Origin: Cinclus cinclus
Taxonomy: Eukaryota; Chordata; Aves; Passeriformes; Cinclidae
Length of the DNA stretch: 64,000 nucleotides
NCBI RefSeq assembly: GCF_963662255.1
Contig: NC_085052.1
Coordinates: forward strand, 7,939,307 to 8,003,306
Direction: 5' to 3'
The notes under the pieces: model-generated
Told to the model about the DNA's origin: nothing
What the model saw: only the letters and a program-made list of their open reading frames with translations
Databases searched by the model: none
Shown: positions 37,501 to 46,624 of the stretch, in pieces
Position numbering within the stretch: the stretch's first letter is position 1
Layout of the letters: every line of letters begins with the position of its first letter
Program-made: the position numbers and the translations under genes

Positions 37501-39239
37501 TTTTCCAAATCATTCCTGCTAGCCAAAACCTGAATTTATAATTAGGGTTTTCTAATACCAGATTACAGGGATTGAAAGTTGTGAGGCATTCCTTTCTGGG
37601 TCACTGGTTCTCCTAGAGGGGCACCCAGCCTTGCCCTGGGGCGCTGTGCTGAGGACAAGCTGGAGCACAGCCTCCCTGCCAGCACTGTCCTGGCTTGTCA
37701 GCCTTGCCCTCCGAGCTGGGCTGGACCCGGAGCTGCAACAGGGTTGTTATCCCTGCCTAAGCATGCACAGAGAAAACTGCAGAGCCCCCAGATTGGGCTC
37801 AGCATGGAGACACACTCTTCAGGTGGCTCTGCAGTTGAGGGATGCAATGCAACTCTTCTACAGGGATGGTAAGCAGGATGTCTGCACCCACCAAGGGACT
37901 CTTGGGGATGTGCAGCAGGGAGAATCACCCAAACATCCATCCTCGGGATGGAAAATTTAAGCTGAACACATGGTCCTGCAGGATAGAACTGGAGGTCATG
38001 CCTGGCATAGGAATAAATGCAATCTATTCCTTGACAATGGAAAAAAAATGGTTATCAGGAGAGAATTCACCAGGAGTTAATCAGTAACTGCAAGAACATG
38101 GGAGCTGCAGGTGAACATGTACTGGCCAGCCAGTGCCCCATCACCCCTGCTCCCAGCAACATGACTGTGCTGGCTTTACAGCCTGAAAGAACTACCCACA
38201 TGGGAGGTCTGATCAAATGTGTAATTAAACACAGCTCTTTAGGTCAGGACTGCTTGGAGCAGGCTCTGAAGGAACTGACAGAAACACCATCCAGTTGGTA
38301 AATAGCCAGTTTGGGAAAACCAGAGAAGATCATGTCCCAGGGGAGCTAACACCAGTGAGGAAGAAAGCCAGGCTAGGGTAGAGGCAGCTACAGTGCTGTG
38401 ATTGCCAGAGCAGTGCTGGGGACTTTATGGACTGAAGAGAGGTTAATAAATGCAAATATCTACAACAACAAAAAACTTTTAAAACACCAAAACAAAACAC
38501 ACCGAAACCAAAGAAAGAGGGAATTCAGAAACAGAAAATACTTGCTTTATAAAACAAACTTACACTGGCCAGCAGCTGAGATCTTGCCAATCATCTCCTG
38601 GCCAACATGGATTTGTTGTATACCCAACACCACCAAAGCTGTGGGATCAAACAGATAATCATCCATGAAAATGACATACAGGATTTAACCTATAACAGCA
38701 AAAATGCTGGTTTGCTGCATAGGTTTCACAGTTGCAAAAAATAATTTCGGCACACTGGAGCTATGTCAGGAAATTCCTTCTAGCAGGGACACAGAGAGCA
38801 TGAAAAATGACAAGGGCATGGCTCCAGCACACAGGACAGTCTCTCCACTCACTGCATGCAGGGACACAGTGCAAGAATGAAAGCTAGGCCAGCCTTAGGC
38901 TTCTGAGATTACAGCCATAAACACTGGATAGATTTATACACTTTTAATATCATAACATCAGCTTTTTCCACATTGGTTAGATACTTCACATACAGATCAG
39001 TCAGGTGTTCAAATTCTCAGAAAACTTGTTTCTCCCATTTTGTGTGAAGCTATGTTTCAGAAGTTTATCCCTAAAACTCCTGGAGAGGCACTGACTTGGC
39101 CCTCATCCCTCAGAGTGAAGAACTCCAGCTGGAGATAGGGAAGCACCCAAGACAAAAACCACTGATGCAAAATGGCAGCTTTAAACATACCTTGGGAAAG
39201 CAGGAAAATACAGATGGACTCAAATGACAAGAGATTCAT
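19374..39239 (-). CDS. VWA2: VWA2 (von Willebrand factor A domain-containing 2, AMACO), complete CDS
   Basis: A secreted basement-membrane-associated matrix protein. Twelve coding exons in transcript order: 39239-39191, 38638-38564, 36641-36508, 35199-35090, 28028-27834, 27113-26983, 26320-26188, 25760-25705, 24880-24773, 23976-23395, 23072-22521, 19516-19374 (TGA 19376-19374). Phases join perfectly and give 755 residues, the human length as I remember it. Order: signal peptide, VWA1 (about 46-230), Cys-rich linker, EGF1 (about 296-331), VWA2 (about 333-520), VWA3 (about 526-708), EGF2 (about 712-748). Each large VWA2/VWA3 domain is a single exon, whereas VWA1 is split over four. The start was chosen from the in-frame hydrophobic leader MNLLSFESICIFLLSQ. 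Intron 4 (7.06 kb) contains an opposite-strand ORF and transposon debris. Confidence 0.95.
19517..22520 (-). other. VWA2 last intron, nothing recognised
   Basis: A three-kilobase intron between the VWA3 exon and the EGF2 exon. Only short open frames and short T runs; no family recognised. Confidence 0.6.
22521..23072 (-). CDS. VWA2: VWA2 single exon for VWA domain 3
   Basis: A 552-nt phase 1-1 exon: GCQAQSLDLAFAVDASSGVG, NFLRLRHFVRSSCLHFIIDR, VTQVALVIYGSKAHTAFALD, DSASAGSALLHVYSDVMAVQ, VNKVVVLLTNGGGMQDAA and the end DLQYYQGLIIERICE. The MIDAS-position motif reads D-A-S-S-G, and the usual DG at the later Asp loop is NG here, so classical metal coordination is doubtful. The neighbouring donor is gtagga. 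Confidence 0.95.
23395..23976 (-). CDS. VWA2: VWA2 single exon for VWA domain 2
   Basis: A 582-nt exon encoding one whole VWA domain: KLSLECSVDLLFLMDSSAG, FLRFKAFLKRFLQAMVGQD, VGVAQYDDDVRIPIELGQHK, SGGRTLTGRALQHIAQHGF, PRVVVLLTDSKSQDS, NLFLIGVGSSFMRAEL and the end IVYSDPQDLFNRMPELQRKI. The MIDAS first motif is D-S-S-A-G (third position Gly, as in the human second domain as I recall it). The exon is flanked by an acceptor in ccctttccag and a donor gtaaga, phase 1 on both sides, which allows a clean domain cassette. Confidence 0.95.
24773..26320 (-). CDS. VWA2: VWA2 Cys-rich linker and EGF-like domain 1 exons
   Basis: Exons 26320-26188 (CKVESHPCERRTLETVKELA, then CWKGSEQPNAVQASLCPF), 25760-25705 (RWKRVLIKHPSRCFRTVCP) and 24880-24773 (DPCDSQPCQNGGTCVPEG, RYHCLCLLGYEGDIHC). 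The last is an EGF module with six cysteines in the usual spacing. The linker cysteines match the human protein. The small 56-nt exon is flanked by a clear acceptor (tgtttcag) and donor (gtaggat). Confidence 0.93.
26983..36641 (-). CDS. VWA2: VWA2 exons for VWA domain 1
   Basis: Exons 36641-36508, 35199-35090, 28028-27834 and 27113-26983. MIDAS motif DGSYS (D56-x-S-x-S) follows LDVLFLL; then GSFERSKHFAGKLCDAFDIH, VRVGMIQFSSTPHLEFSLDS, GGSTETGRALKYILHKGFPG (the MIDAS Thr loop), EVLIIISDGKSQGS and FAVGIKFPRWEELHLLASEP. Strand and helix order is that of a complete VWA fold. The donor after TVFR is gtcatc, a weak GT site, but phase and the next exon demand it. The 7 kb intron between exons 35199-35090 and 28028-27834 splits the domain. 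Confidence 0.95.
28503..28960 (+). mobile_element. Possible solo LTR of an avian endogenous retrovirus
   Basis: About 450 bp that begins TGTAG and has LTR-like composition: a central TATAAATAA at 28722-28730, then an AC-rich part with tttaatcccgactctgag near 28910-28930, resembling R/U5 ends of songbird LTRs that I have a general impression of. I could not find a convincing target-site duplication or a clean CA end, and no gag/pol sequence adjoins it. Boundaries are approximate; it may be ordinary intron sequence. Confidence 0.35.
29118..31154 (+). CDS. Nested intronless ORF, 678 aa, acidic tandem-repeat protein of unknown function
   Basis: I do not recognise this protein. It is a single open frame with ATG at 29118 in a good context (G at -3, G at +4) and TAG at 31152-31154, antisense inside VWA2 intron 4. 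Residues 1-90: Gly/Pro/Ser-rich start. About 90-275: imperfect repeats around QELxxWEE. About 275-415: Ala/Pro/Ser-rich (ELAAAAAPAGAAEEE, PHSPCHPPSPLPSP). About 415-650: at least ten tandem 22-residue units, early ones EGSQGEANFEQELS-like, later ones SYQEVSDWEEGMEQD-like. The last 25 residues turn basic and Cys-containing (SCLRRVPRSLFRCPCLAPQ). No signal peptide, membrane span or catalytic motif is visible. Lack of introns and nearby transposon debris suggest a retrogene or lineage-specific gene. It could also be a fortuitously open repeat, but the two distinct non-repeat ends argue against that. Confidence 0.6.
   Translation: MAQPCPAGGIQGEPSPMGAARSGGSSSQDPCVPGEVRCGGGQGDPQLSSPSPLPGWLEEQALSRQWLGAGSGSALPLLDTEEEGAFAHMDEDWEYDMDREFSQWGGATSQELCLWEEMTVQEFYQRQEVMIQVSPWGVVRHQEVHQREVRVRVQWGHGTHQELCHWEESVTFQEDEIYQELSLWEGEAHQELSLLEEVRGHLNMFQQEGDERPPELSQMGNNRDKELSKGKDYKVWELPQWSGRSEQKLPQWEGSVSSQGLNPWAEGSSHKIWDKPVHPEKDEDAQTCAQQGPGSPSSVGTQVAGQAACELPSTSPALGSAREDELAAAAAPAGAAEEEPLKPLAPGVEKAPGSPACNEEVPSAGTELPISAPHSPCHPPSPLPSPLGAQAPTEEQEKADRGSVLAEQETEEAALAGELESSQCEDEEHTELSQGEINKYQEGPQGEASTEQKLSPGDASSYQEGSQGEANFEQELSLEETSRSQEGSQGEDYSKEELAQIESRMYKEGSQGEACTEQELSLEAGSHHELSDWDECITEELPHGDVSSYQEVSDWEEGMEQDPSQGQVAISHSLSDWEEDSKHELSHEEVSSYQEISDWEEGMEQDVSQGQASSYYSLSDWEEDSEHELSHGDVGSYEEVSDWEESTGQEVSKNRPSCLRRVPRSLFRCPCLAPQTED
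30400..31075 (+). repeat. Coding 66-bp (22-residue) tandem repeat array
   Basis: Within the nested ORF the sequence repeats every 66 bp about ten times. Four early units start EGxQGE; five later ones are centred on SDWEE and alternate between a type ending EGMEQD-SQGQ and a type ending EDSxHELSH, giving a 132-bp higher-order period. All units keep the frame. Confidence 0.8.
31401..31678 (-). mobile_element. CR1-type LINE 3' fragment
   Basis: The plus strand reads ggaagagaccttaaaagtca, tccagtcctacc and gactccaccaccaccctgag, then gcctgaccactctgtcaggg and cctctcatcc. This is the reverse complement of the conserved 3' part of avian CR1 retroposons. It is truncated and diverged. It starts about 250 bp after the nested ORF. 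Confidence 0.75.
31831..32330 (+). repeat. Purine-rich low-complexity block
   Basis: About 500 bp almost entirely A and G with scattered T, after a roughly 20-base A run at 31869-31888. Motifs such as AATAAG, AAGAAT and AAAAAGA recur without a strict period. It looks like a decayed A-rich simple repeat or expanded retroposon tail between two CR1 fragments. Open frames on both strands here (poly-Lys or poly-Phe/Leu) are compositional. Confidence 0.85.
32401..32925 (-). mobile_element. CR1-type LINE fragments (interrupted)
   Basis: At 32401-32452 the plus strand has cacagaatggtttcgtttgg and gaaggacctcatagaccatc, the reverse complement of a CR1 3' end. At about 32622-32925 it resumes with tctccaaccctctgaggatc, tccaggtgggagcac, atcacctccct, tgcagcccagcc and gcttctcctcc, also CR1. 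The 170 bp between are diverged or inserted. Confidence 0.7.
36642..38563 (-). other. VWA2 intron 2, nothing recognised
   Basis: The intron between the second leader exon and the first VWA1 exon. Short open frames only; none continues the VWA2 frame. No transposon was recognised. Confidence 0.6.
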
Positions 39240-39249
39240 GCTGACAAAT
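38564..39249 (-). CDS. VWA2: VWA2 start-codon exon and second exon (signal peptide)
   Basis: Exon 39249-39191 carries ATG at 39239-39237 and encodes MNLLSFESICIFLLSQ, ending CCCAAG|gtatgt. Exon 38638-38564 continues ALVVLGIQQIHVGQEMIGKI and ends in phase 1 at gtaagt. The hydrophobic run followed by IHVxxExIGKISAA matches the human leader and propeptide layout (EVHVSKETIGKISAA). The start exon's acceptor (cctacag) is preceded by a roughly 20-base T run, so a 5' UTR exon must lie upstream; it was not located. Confidence 0.85.
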
Positions 39250-39257
39250 CTGTAGGA

Positions 39258-39278
39258 AAAAAAAAAAAAAAAAAAAAA
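39258..39278. repeat. A/T homopolymer run serving as VWA2 polypyrimidine tract
   Basis: About 20 consecutive A on the plus strand (T on the VWA2 sense strand), interrupted only by the short gap to the cctacag acceptor of the start-codon exon. In the VWA2 direction it is an extreme polypyrimidine tract. Confidence 0.75.
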
Positions 39279-39649
39279 GAAAGAAACAATATGGGAGAGG
39301 GATAGAAATCCAATTCCTAAAGCAAATTTCTTTACCTGCAGCTGATCATCTTCTTTTTGGGTGTTGCAGGTGATGAGCTGAGAAACATTTTGTTTGAGGG
39401 TCAAAAGTGACTCCTTGCCCTGGGGAGAAGGGTGGGGAACAGATAAAAGGAAAACCCATGAAAATGAGGGAATAATAGAAATCTCTCAACATACTCCTCT
39501 CCTTTGCCATCGCATCCGAGAAAGCAGTCCTGGCTGGGAGGGAGGGACAGCGAGCTCTGCCTCCTCCCATCCCCTCCCTCTTGTGTGCACCTCCCTTTCA
39601 CAGCTGAGTCCCAGCAGGGCCCCGTGTGCCTGGGGGAGCTGGTGGAGAG

Positions 39650-39832
39650 CCGAAGAGAAGAGAAGAGAAGAGAAGAGAAGAGAAGAGAAGAGAAGAGAAG
39701 AGAAGAGAAGAGAAGAGAAGAGAAGAGAAGAGAAGAGAAGAGAAGAGAAGAGAAGAGAAGAGAAGAGAAGAGAAGAGAAGAGAAGAGAAGAGAAGAGAAG
39801 AGAAGAGAAGAGAAGAGAAGAGAAGAGAAGAG
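39650..39832 (+). repeat. (AGAAG)n microsatellite
   Basis: About 36 perfect or near-perfect copies of a 5-bp unit, AGAAG on plus and CTTCT on minus. It lies about 400 bp upstream of the VWA2 start codon exon. Long frames across it on both strands (EKRREEKR and SSLLFSSLLF type) are artefacts of a unit without stop codons. Confidence 0.97.
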
Positions 39833-42800
39833 CCGCATCCCCCCGACCGCCCCATCAGCTCCGGCTGAAACGCCCCCGTTGTGGAGCCCAGCCCAGGGTC
39901 CTGCCCCTCGGGTCCTGTCCCCAGCAGCGCTGCTGCCCATCGCCATCACGGCTCCCAACAACGCTCAACCCCAGGCTCTTTGATGCCTTGTGTTTTACAA
40001 GGACTGGCTTTCTGGGGAGATGCTTTTTTTATACATATCTGTCCAGAAACCTCAATTTTCTGCTCATTTTTCCTTTGAAATCTGTGAGGCTGCCATCACA
40101 TCATAGGTAGATTGCAGTGGCACTTCCAAGAATGTCCAGATTTAGACCATATGTATCTGGTAGAGCTGTGAGTTTCTATTTCAAACGTGTATATTTATTT
40201 TTTCTCCAGATTAAAAGCACTCACTAGACCAGATTCCTGATGGGTCTCTGCCCCTGTCATTGCAAAAGCATATTTTCTTAATGTAGTTAAAGACAAGTGT
40301 GTTTCTTGATAACCAGCTATATTCATTGTTTTTCAAGAAAGCAGGGGATTTTTCTCAGGAAAGAATGATCTCTGCAGCAAACGCTATATCCCTCACCTCA
40401 GACAAGGCAAGATGGCTTGTGCTAAAGCAGGCTGTGCTCAGTTACCTGTATAGGTACAAAATGAAGAGGGGATTAAGAAACCCCCTCGGGGATCACCCCA
40501 CTAGGGATTACAGCCACAATAACACTGTTTTACAGTGCCAGGTGCATGAAGCATCACCCTTCAGCACATCCTTCCAACACTGCCAGCAAATGAACAGATC
40601 CCAGGCTTGGCTAAGCAAAGGGAGATTAACACAGAATATTACTTCATTGGGGAAGCCCCAGTGTGTGTCCCCCAGGAGCTTCAAGCCCTGCAAATGCCGG
40701 AGGAAAGGTCATTCTCCTGCCATGCCTCAAGGACATTCTTCCTAGGAGCTGTTTGCAGAGTGCACATCACCCCAAGGTGGACAGGCTCCTGCCTGCAGTC
40801 AGGCACTGAGGGATTTCACATTGTTTTCATACAAAACATTGACAGGTCAACATGTATCTACAACTTGGTTGTATCTTGGGTTTAAATCAGCTAATCTGCA
40901 GGATGAATTCTTTGCCTTTTAGCCCAGCCAGACTTTCAGCAACAGGAATTGAAAGCAAACTTCATCACCACCTGCTGCTCATCAGCATTAGCCCAGGATT
41001 ACCAGCAGCAACCCCAGCAGCTTTGGTGGGGTGTGGGCAAAGGACATTTTCATTTTGTCTTCTCAGCCATTAAGATAGGGATTTTTAATAATGTCTACCT
41101 CAACAATGAGTCAATTTTTTTTTTAAACCACAGTAAGTCAGAACTCCTATTTTTGTACCCAGATTCTCACTTGGACACATGAACATGATGGCAGCTTACT
41201 CGAAGCTAAGTAAGAGTTGTAACCATGTGTACTGTGCTTTAAGAAGTGAGACCAGAGATGGGAAAGAGAGGTAATGGGGAGAAAAGCTCCTCTTGAACAT
41301 ATCTCTCAACATTGCAAAATATCACTCATTTGAATAGGGGAGAAAGCAGGAAAGATTACACTGCATATTCATTAAAACATATTCTCAGCAAGCCAAGCAA
41401 CCTCCTGTCACTGCTGAGGAATGGCCCCAGCTCAGTGAGGAGAGCTCACTGCTAAGTGCTTATCTGATGTTCAGATGTAGGGAGGGAGAGAGGAGACCAA
41501 TCTTCCTGTCTCCCTTTCTCCCTTTTCAGTCTCTCTCAGTTTGTTATCCATAAGTAAATTTTATTTTTTTTCTTCTTGGCAAGGTTTGGAGGCAGTGGGC
41601 AACTTCTGTTAGGAGCCTCACGCATCCCCTCTGCCCAGCCACAGGCATTGCTTGGGGGTAGCTCACAGTGGGATTTGAAATGGAAGGGGTGAGAAGGAGG
41701 ACAACAGGGAAATGTTTGACTTCTCCTTAAAAGAAACATCACAAATTTCAGTCTAAAAGTTTTGACAGTGTTTTTCTCCAAGGGATAAACAGGATTAAAT
41801 TTCAGAAGATGCTCTGCAAAACCAGTTTATTTCTTCTCTCCCACCCAGGTCTGCAACGAGGGAGTTTTAAAAGGCTCTTTTACCTGTGCAATAAAGGCTC
41901 CTGGAAAAGAGACCTTGATCTTGCAGCCCTGCTCACATGGGGTACTGTCAAAATCAACATGCTGCAGATCATATCCTGTATGACCCATGAGTTACAGAAT
42001 AAAATACACAGTTCTGACCTCAGAGCTTTTGCTAAACTTATTGTGTAGTTGTTTCTGACGAAAGTGCTTATGCTACTGACTCTGCCTGTGGCTAGAGCAG
42101 CAGGAGTATCTCCATGAATGTGTCACTTTTTTAATCTTTTGCCACGTGCAAACCCACCCAGTGGAGCCAGAGCCTGCCTCAGCATCACAAGCACTTGATG
42201 CTTGCAGCAGTGGGCAGCCAGTGTGAATGCTGGGAAGAAATGTTTTATGGAATGGCTGAGGAAAGGGGAACAGTAATCTGCAGGAATTTGGGGTCTTAGG
42301 ACAAACAATGGCATAAGAAAATAAACTAGCAAACAATATAATTATATTATAAAAGCATACATGTAACTTTACATTACATGTAACTTTGTCACACACCCTA
42401 CTGAGAACTCATTCAAGGCTATGGGTTCTGGAGCAATTACTGTAATTGGTTGTGTCACCCCTCACCTGAGCTGTGCAAATCTGGGCTGGGAATCTCTGGG
42501 TGTCTGGCCTGACCTGCTCTGCATCAGCCAGAAACATCCACACCTGAGGTGGACTAACTACTGATCTACCTAGGACAGGAGCAGGTGTGAATGGTTCCCA
42601 AAGAACAGAGTGGGAGAGCTGTCAACTTCAGCGATTCCCTAAGGCAGAGGCTGCAGGGAGAGAGGAAAATCCTTTATTAACGTCCCTGGCATTCAATAGA
42701 GCTCTCAATACGATACATGCTGAGATCATCTCCTACCCACCCATTACAAAACTAACCCAACTAACCCCAATGCTCACCTTATCTTCCTGCTACATCTCTG

Positions 42801-43549
42801 TGAGCCCCAAAGGAAAAGCCACAGCCTGGGAATTATCTCCATGGTGTCATTCCCACAAACAGGTACAAGCTGTTACCTGCATGCATTTTCAGGACAGTGG
42901 TCTGCAGACACTTCCTAAAGGCTCTACTTCAGAAAGTAGAAGAAAATCTCCACATGAGATTTTTTTTGGGGGGGGGGGGGGAGGGGAAGTTGTTTTGTTT
43001 TTTAAGAGCTGTGATAGGGTCAAGAGAGATCTACTTATTCCTCTTAGAATCTTCCTGGAAGACCAAGACATCTTTAAGAGCAATGAAGATTACATCACTG
43101 ATACCCCAGAGGATGAGAAGTGGGTCAGAACACACACTGCCTATCCAGCACAGCCCTTGCTGTATAAAGTGGGGAAATCTGATTGCATGGAGGATTTGTC
43201 TCACAGCGATGCCTCATCTTTAGTATGTAAAATAAACAAAAAGGCTACTTTCATTTTTTTCACAAAGTATTGGGACACATTTACAGGTATTATCCCAGGC
43301 CCTTCTGTTCTTCCTTGATTATCAAGTCTTGATCATATTGTGTCTTTTGTAGAAAGATTCCTATTGCAGACATGAGACACAACCTGCTGGAAAGCCTGCC
43401 TTGGCAGGCTCAGCACTTTCCCCTGGCCGCACCCCAAAAGTGCTAGAAACAAAGCCCTAGAGCACGGGCTGAGTCTGGTTTCCGGGGGGGTTTGTTTGAA
43501 TTGTTGTTTGTTTTTCATTTTACTAATGTAGCATGGCACTATTTATTCA

Positions 43550-44060
43550 TTGAAGAGATCCACGCCGTGTTCCAGCCAAGCCGCAGCAATCCCCGCTCTG
43601 AACTCGGGATTCCGTGCGGGGACCAGAGACACAGCAGCCGGAGCTCCTCCAGACCCACGACAGGACCTCGGCTGCGGAACCGGCTTTTTTGGGTGCCTCC
43701 TGTCCCCTCCTCCCTGTCTCGGGCTGCACAGGGGCTCTGAGCCAGCTGCGGCATCCCCGCTGCCCGCGCACCCCGCCGACGGGACAGCCAGGTGTCCCCG
43801 CTGGGAACCAGCACCAGCCTCCCCGGGAAGGGTGTCCCGGGCTCCATCGCCTCCCCGGGAAGGGTGTCCCGGGCTCCATCGCCTCCCCGGGAAGGGTGTC
43901 CCGGGCTCCATCGCCTCCCCGCCCTGGGGAGGCAGCAGCCCGGAGAGCCGGAGGAGGAGCCGGGCGGGGGCTGCCCTCGAACCGCGCTGCCCACCCGGCT
44001 CCACTAGAGCGAGAGAACCCCCAGTACTTCTGAGCGCCACACAGTTCCTACCCTCCAGCC
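43550..44060. promoter_or_regulatory. CpG-rich island, candidate VWA2 promoter / 5' UTR exon region
   Basis: A GC- and CpG-rich stretch that contrasts with AT-rich flanks, lying 4.3-4.8 kb upstream of the VWA2 start-codon exon on the side where its first non-coding exon should be. No TATA box is obvious. A second, weaker GC-rich patch at 39833-39975 is an alternative promoter. Assignment is inference from position and composition. Confidence 0.45.
43819..43914 (+). repeat. 32-bp minisatellite, three copies
   Basis: Three near-identical head-to-tail copies of a 32-bp unit containing ccccgggaagggtgtcccgg then gctccatcgc, inside the CpG island. Each unit holds CCCGGGA and TCCCGGG in inverted arrangement, so it can fold into a short hairpin. 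Confidence 0.95.
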
Positions 44061-44109
44061 GGAGGTTTAAGATGTTCTCGGCTTAAAAGGGTGGGAAAAA
44101 AAGCTCTCC

Positions 44110-46624
44110 GAGTCGCACTTTACCTTTACTTGGCAGACTCTGCACGGCCCCAGTGCACCTGCAGGGGTTATGAACAGCCTTCTCCCCACTTGGATTTACA
44201 CCGTGTTCAGCTGTTACAGCCTCTCCTCCACACCCTGAACCTGAAAACTACGAACTAGGAGGTGGGGAAACACCCGCAGCAACACCCACATTGCTGTAGG
44301 TTACATTTAGGAGGAACACTGGCGTATCCACTCCTCCAATAGACTCCATACAGCCAAAAACGCCAGCAGCCCTGGAGCACAGCCAGCACGCCTGGCAGCA
44401 GCACCGAGCAGTACAGCCACACGGTCACTGCCGCACAGCAGCCCCCAAGGAGCTTCATGGAGGATTCAGTTATTTATTTTTGAGAATGCTTTTCCTAATG
44501 CTTGTTTTTTTCCACAGAAAACTATTCTTGACCTGTAAGTAGAAGTACCATATTCACACCTACTAGACCTGGAGGCAGGATGTAAGGGGTCTGTTTTAAA
44601 AATTCTGTTTTGAGATTAGGCTTATTATTATTCTGTGCCAGTACTAGTAGTTGTATAGAACTGGGCTCTTGTAGTTAAAGAAGAACTTGCACACCTCTTC
44701 GCACACAAAACCTAAACACAGATCAATAATTTTTGAATTGTACAGGCAAAACACACCCTTGTGTCTACCTCACAGTATGCAATTAGAAATGAACACGTCA
44801 AGGGCTAAATAAGTTCAGTTAAATGCAGTAGGCAAAGTATACTCAAGTTCCTCCAAAATTAAAATTACCTTGTAAGGATAAAAAAAGCCTTGTTTTGCAG
44901 TGCTAGGTAATTTTTTATTAATTTCATACTATTTCCCTTTCAACAGTGCTATTCTAGACTTTCAGTTTACTTTTGTTTTTCTTGCTCAGAGGGGAACAAA
45001 GATTTTATTTGCAAGACTGTGCATGTTAGTAAGTCTAGATAAATATAATCCATAGCTGATAGTTTATCACTTCAAGAAAACATTTCAAGTAGAGATTAAA
45101 ACTAGGAGAGAAAAAACAATGCAAGAGGAACCCAAGGCTGTATGAGGAACTCTCCTGGGTTTCCACACTTTTTGCTTCATTTGTTCCTACATCGGTACTC
45201 CCAAGAGTGCATCTGAAAAGAAGGTGTGAACTAAGTAACTGAACCACATGAAGTCTCTTTACTTCTCCAGTTACTGCGTGCCTTTGTGACACACCAACCA
45301 CTCCTGCCCAGTTTTGTTTTTTAACCCAAGTAGAATAAGCAAAGTTTCACTTTTCCTTTGTCCTGCTTATGAAATGCTTTTGGCTACTGCAGTCAAACTC
45401 ATCTTCTGAAATGCAGTGAGTAAGTTCTGGGAGAGGGAGGATGGGGACAAGTGAACAAGAGATGCTTTGACTTTATTTAAAAACAGCAGTGGGGTGCTTT
45501 GCATGGGGGCAAATGCTTGTGAAGTTACTCTGGTCCGAGGGGGTCAAAAGACACTTGACAATCTTGGCATGAACAGAACTCAGAAATCCAAATGCAAGTG
45601 TTCATCCAATTGTTAGTTACTGCAAGAATGTGATGAAACGAAACCTAAGAGGCAGTTAAAAGAAATCTGAGGCAATTCGAGTGAAACAAAACATTAAGTC
45701 AAAGGAAAATATTTTGCAACAATTTTAATCTCAAGATTCCTCCAATCTACAAGAGCCCAAACTTGAAGTATGTGTTTTAAGTGGACAAAAAGGCTGACCC
45801 TGCAGTTTCAATCAGCAAAACAATAATCTAACATTCCTGAATGAGTCAGAAATGAAACCCAGGTATTCAACTGAAGAAATACTGAAAATATTTTAATAAT
45901 TTAATTCAGTATTTTTGTCATAGCCTAGAATGGGTCTTTTTTATTATGATGTGAGAACCTGATGGGGTAGAAATCCTGATGATGTAGCTACACACAAAAC
46001 AGCTTCAATACAATTCACTTCAAAATAACATTCCCATCTGCATATTATACTGCACAAGTGTAAAGAAAGAACTGTGCACATTAAAGTGTATACTGATTTT
46101 AGAGAGAACTACCTGTATGCAGTCCAAGACAACATTCAACCTTTAATGATACTGAAATCAAGTTTATGAAGAACAGATCTCGGTCTAACTTCAGGCCAGA
46201 AATCAGGCTGGAAGATGAGTGATCAAAAAAGACAATGTTTTTCAAGTAATATAAATGGTACCAAAGTTAAGTGAGCCTTACAATTACAGTAGTTTCAAAT
46301 CTAAGTCTGCAAGACAGACTCACAATGTAATGGCCATTCCATGAACTTCCATGCATTCAACAAGAAAATACAAGCAAAAAGTTTAGTAGTACATGGTGCC
46401 ACAAAACAAGAACAGAACAGAAATTTTAGTCTGCAGCTTTGCAATTCTCTAAGTTACATACTTGTGTCACAATAACAATCCAAGCATACAGATAAATGCA
46501 GGTACTTAAACAGCACAATTTCTACAAAGAGACCCTCATTTTTTAACCTGATGCTCTTAATCTTCTAAAAAAGGAACTGCAGCAACTTGGTGGACATGCA
46601 AAAGAAATGGTGCATGTCAGAGAC
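44110..46624 (-). other. VWA2-TDRD1 spacer including TDRD1 3' UTR
   Basis: AT-rich, without convincing coding sequence. Minus-strand AATAAA copies at 45945-45940, 45477-45472 and 45009-45004 are candidate TDRD1 poly(A) signals; which is used cannot be told. The minus-strand leader-like ORF at 44458-44255 was considered and set aside. Confidence 0.5.

Noticed and set aside
39394..40110. Long ORFs of EKRREEKR or SSLLF type on both strands
   Set aside because: They are translations of the (AGAAG)n pentamer, which has no stop codon in any frame.
44255..44458. Minus-strand ORF starting MKLLGGCCAAVTVWLYCSVL, resembling a VWA2 signal peptide
   Set aside because: No donor in the right phase joins it to the next VWA2 exon, whereas MNLLSFESICIFLLSQ at 39239 fits phase, donor and human layout.
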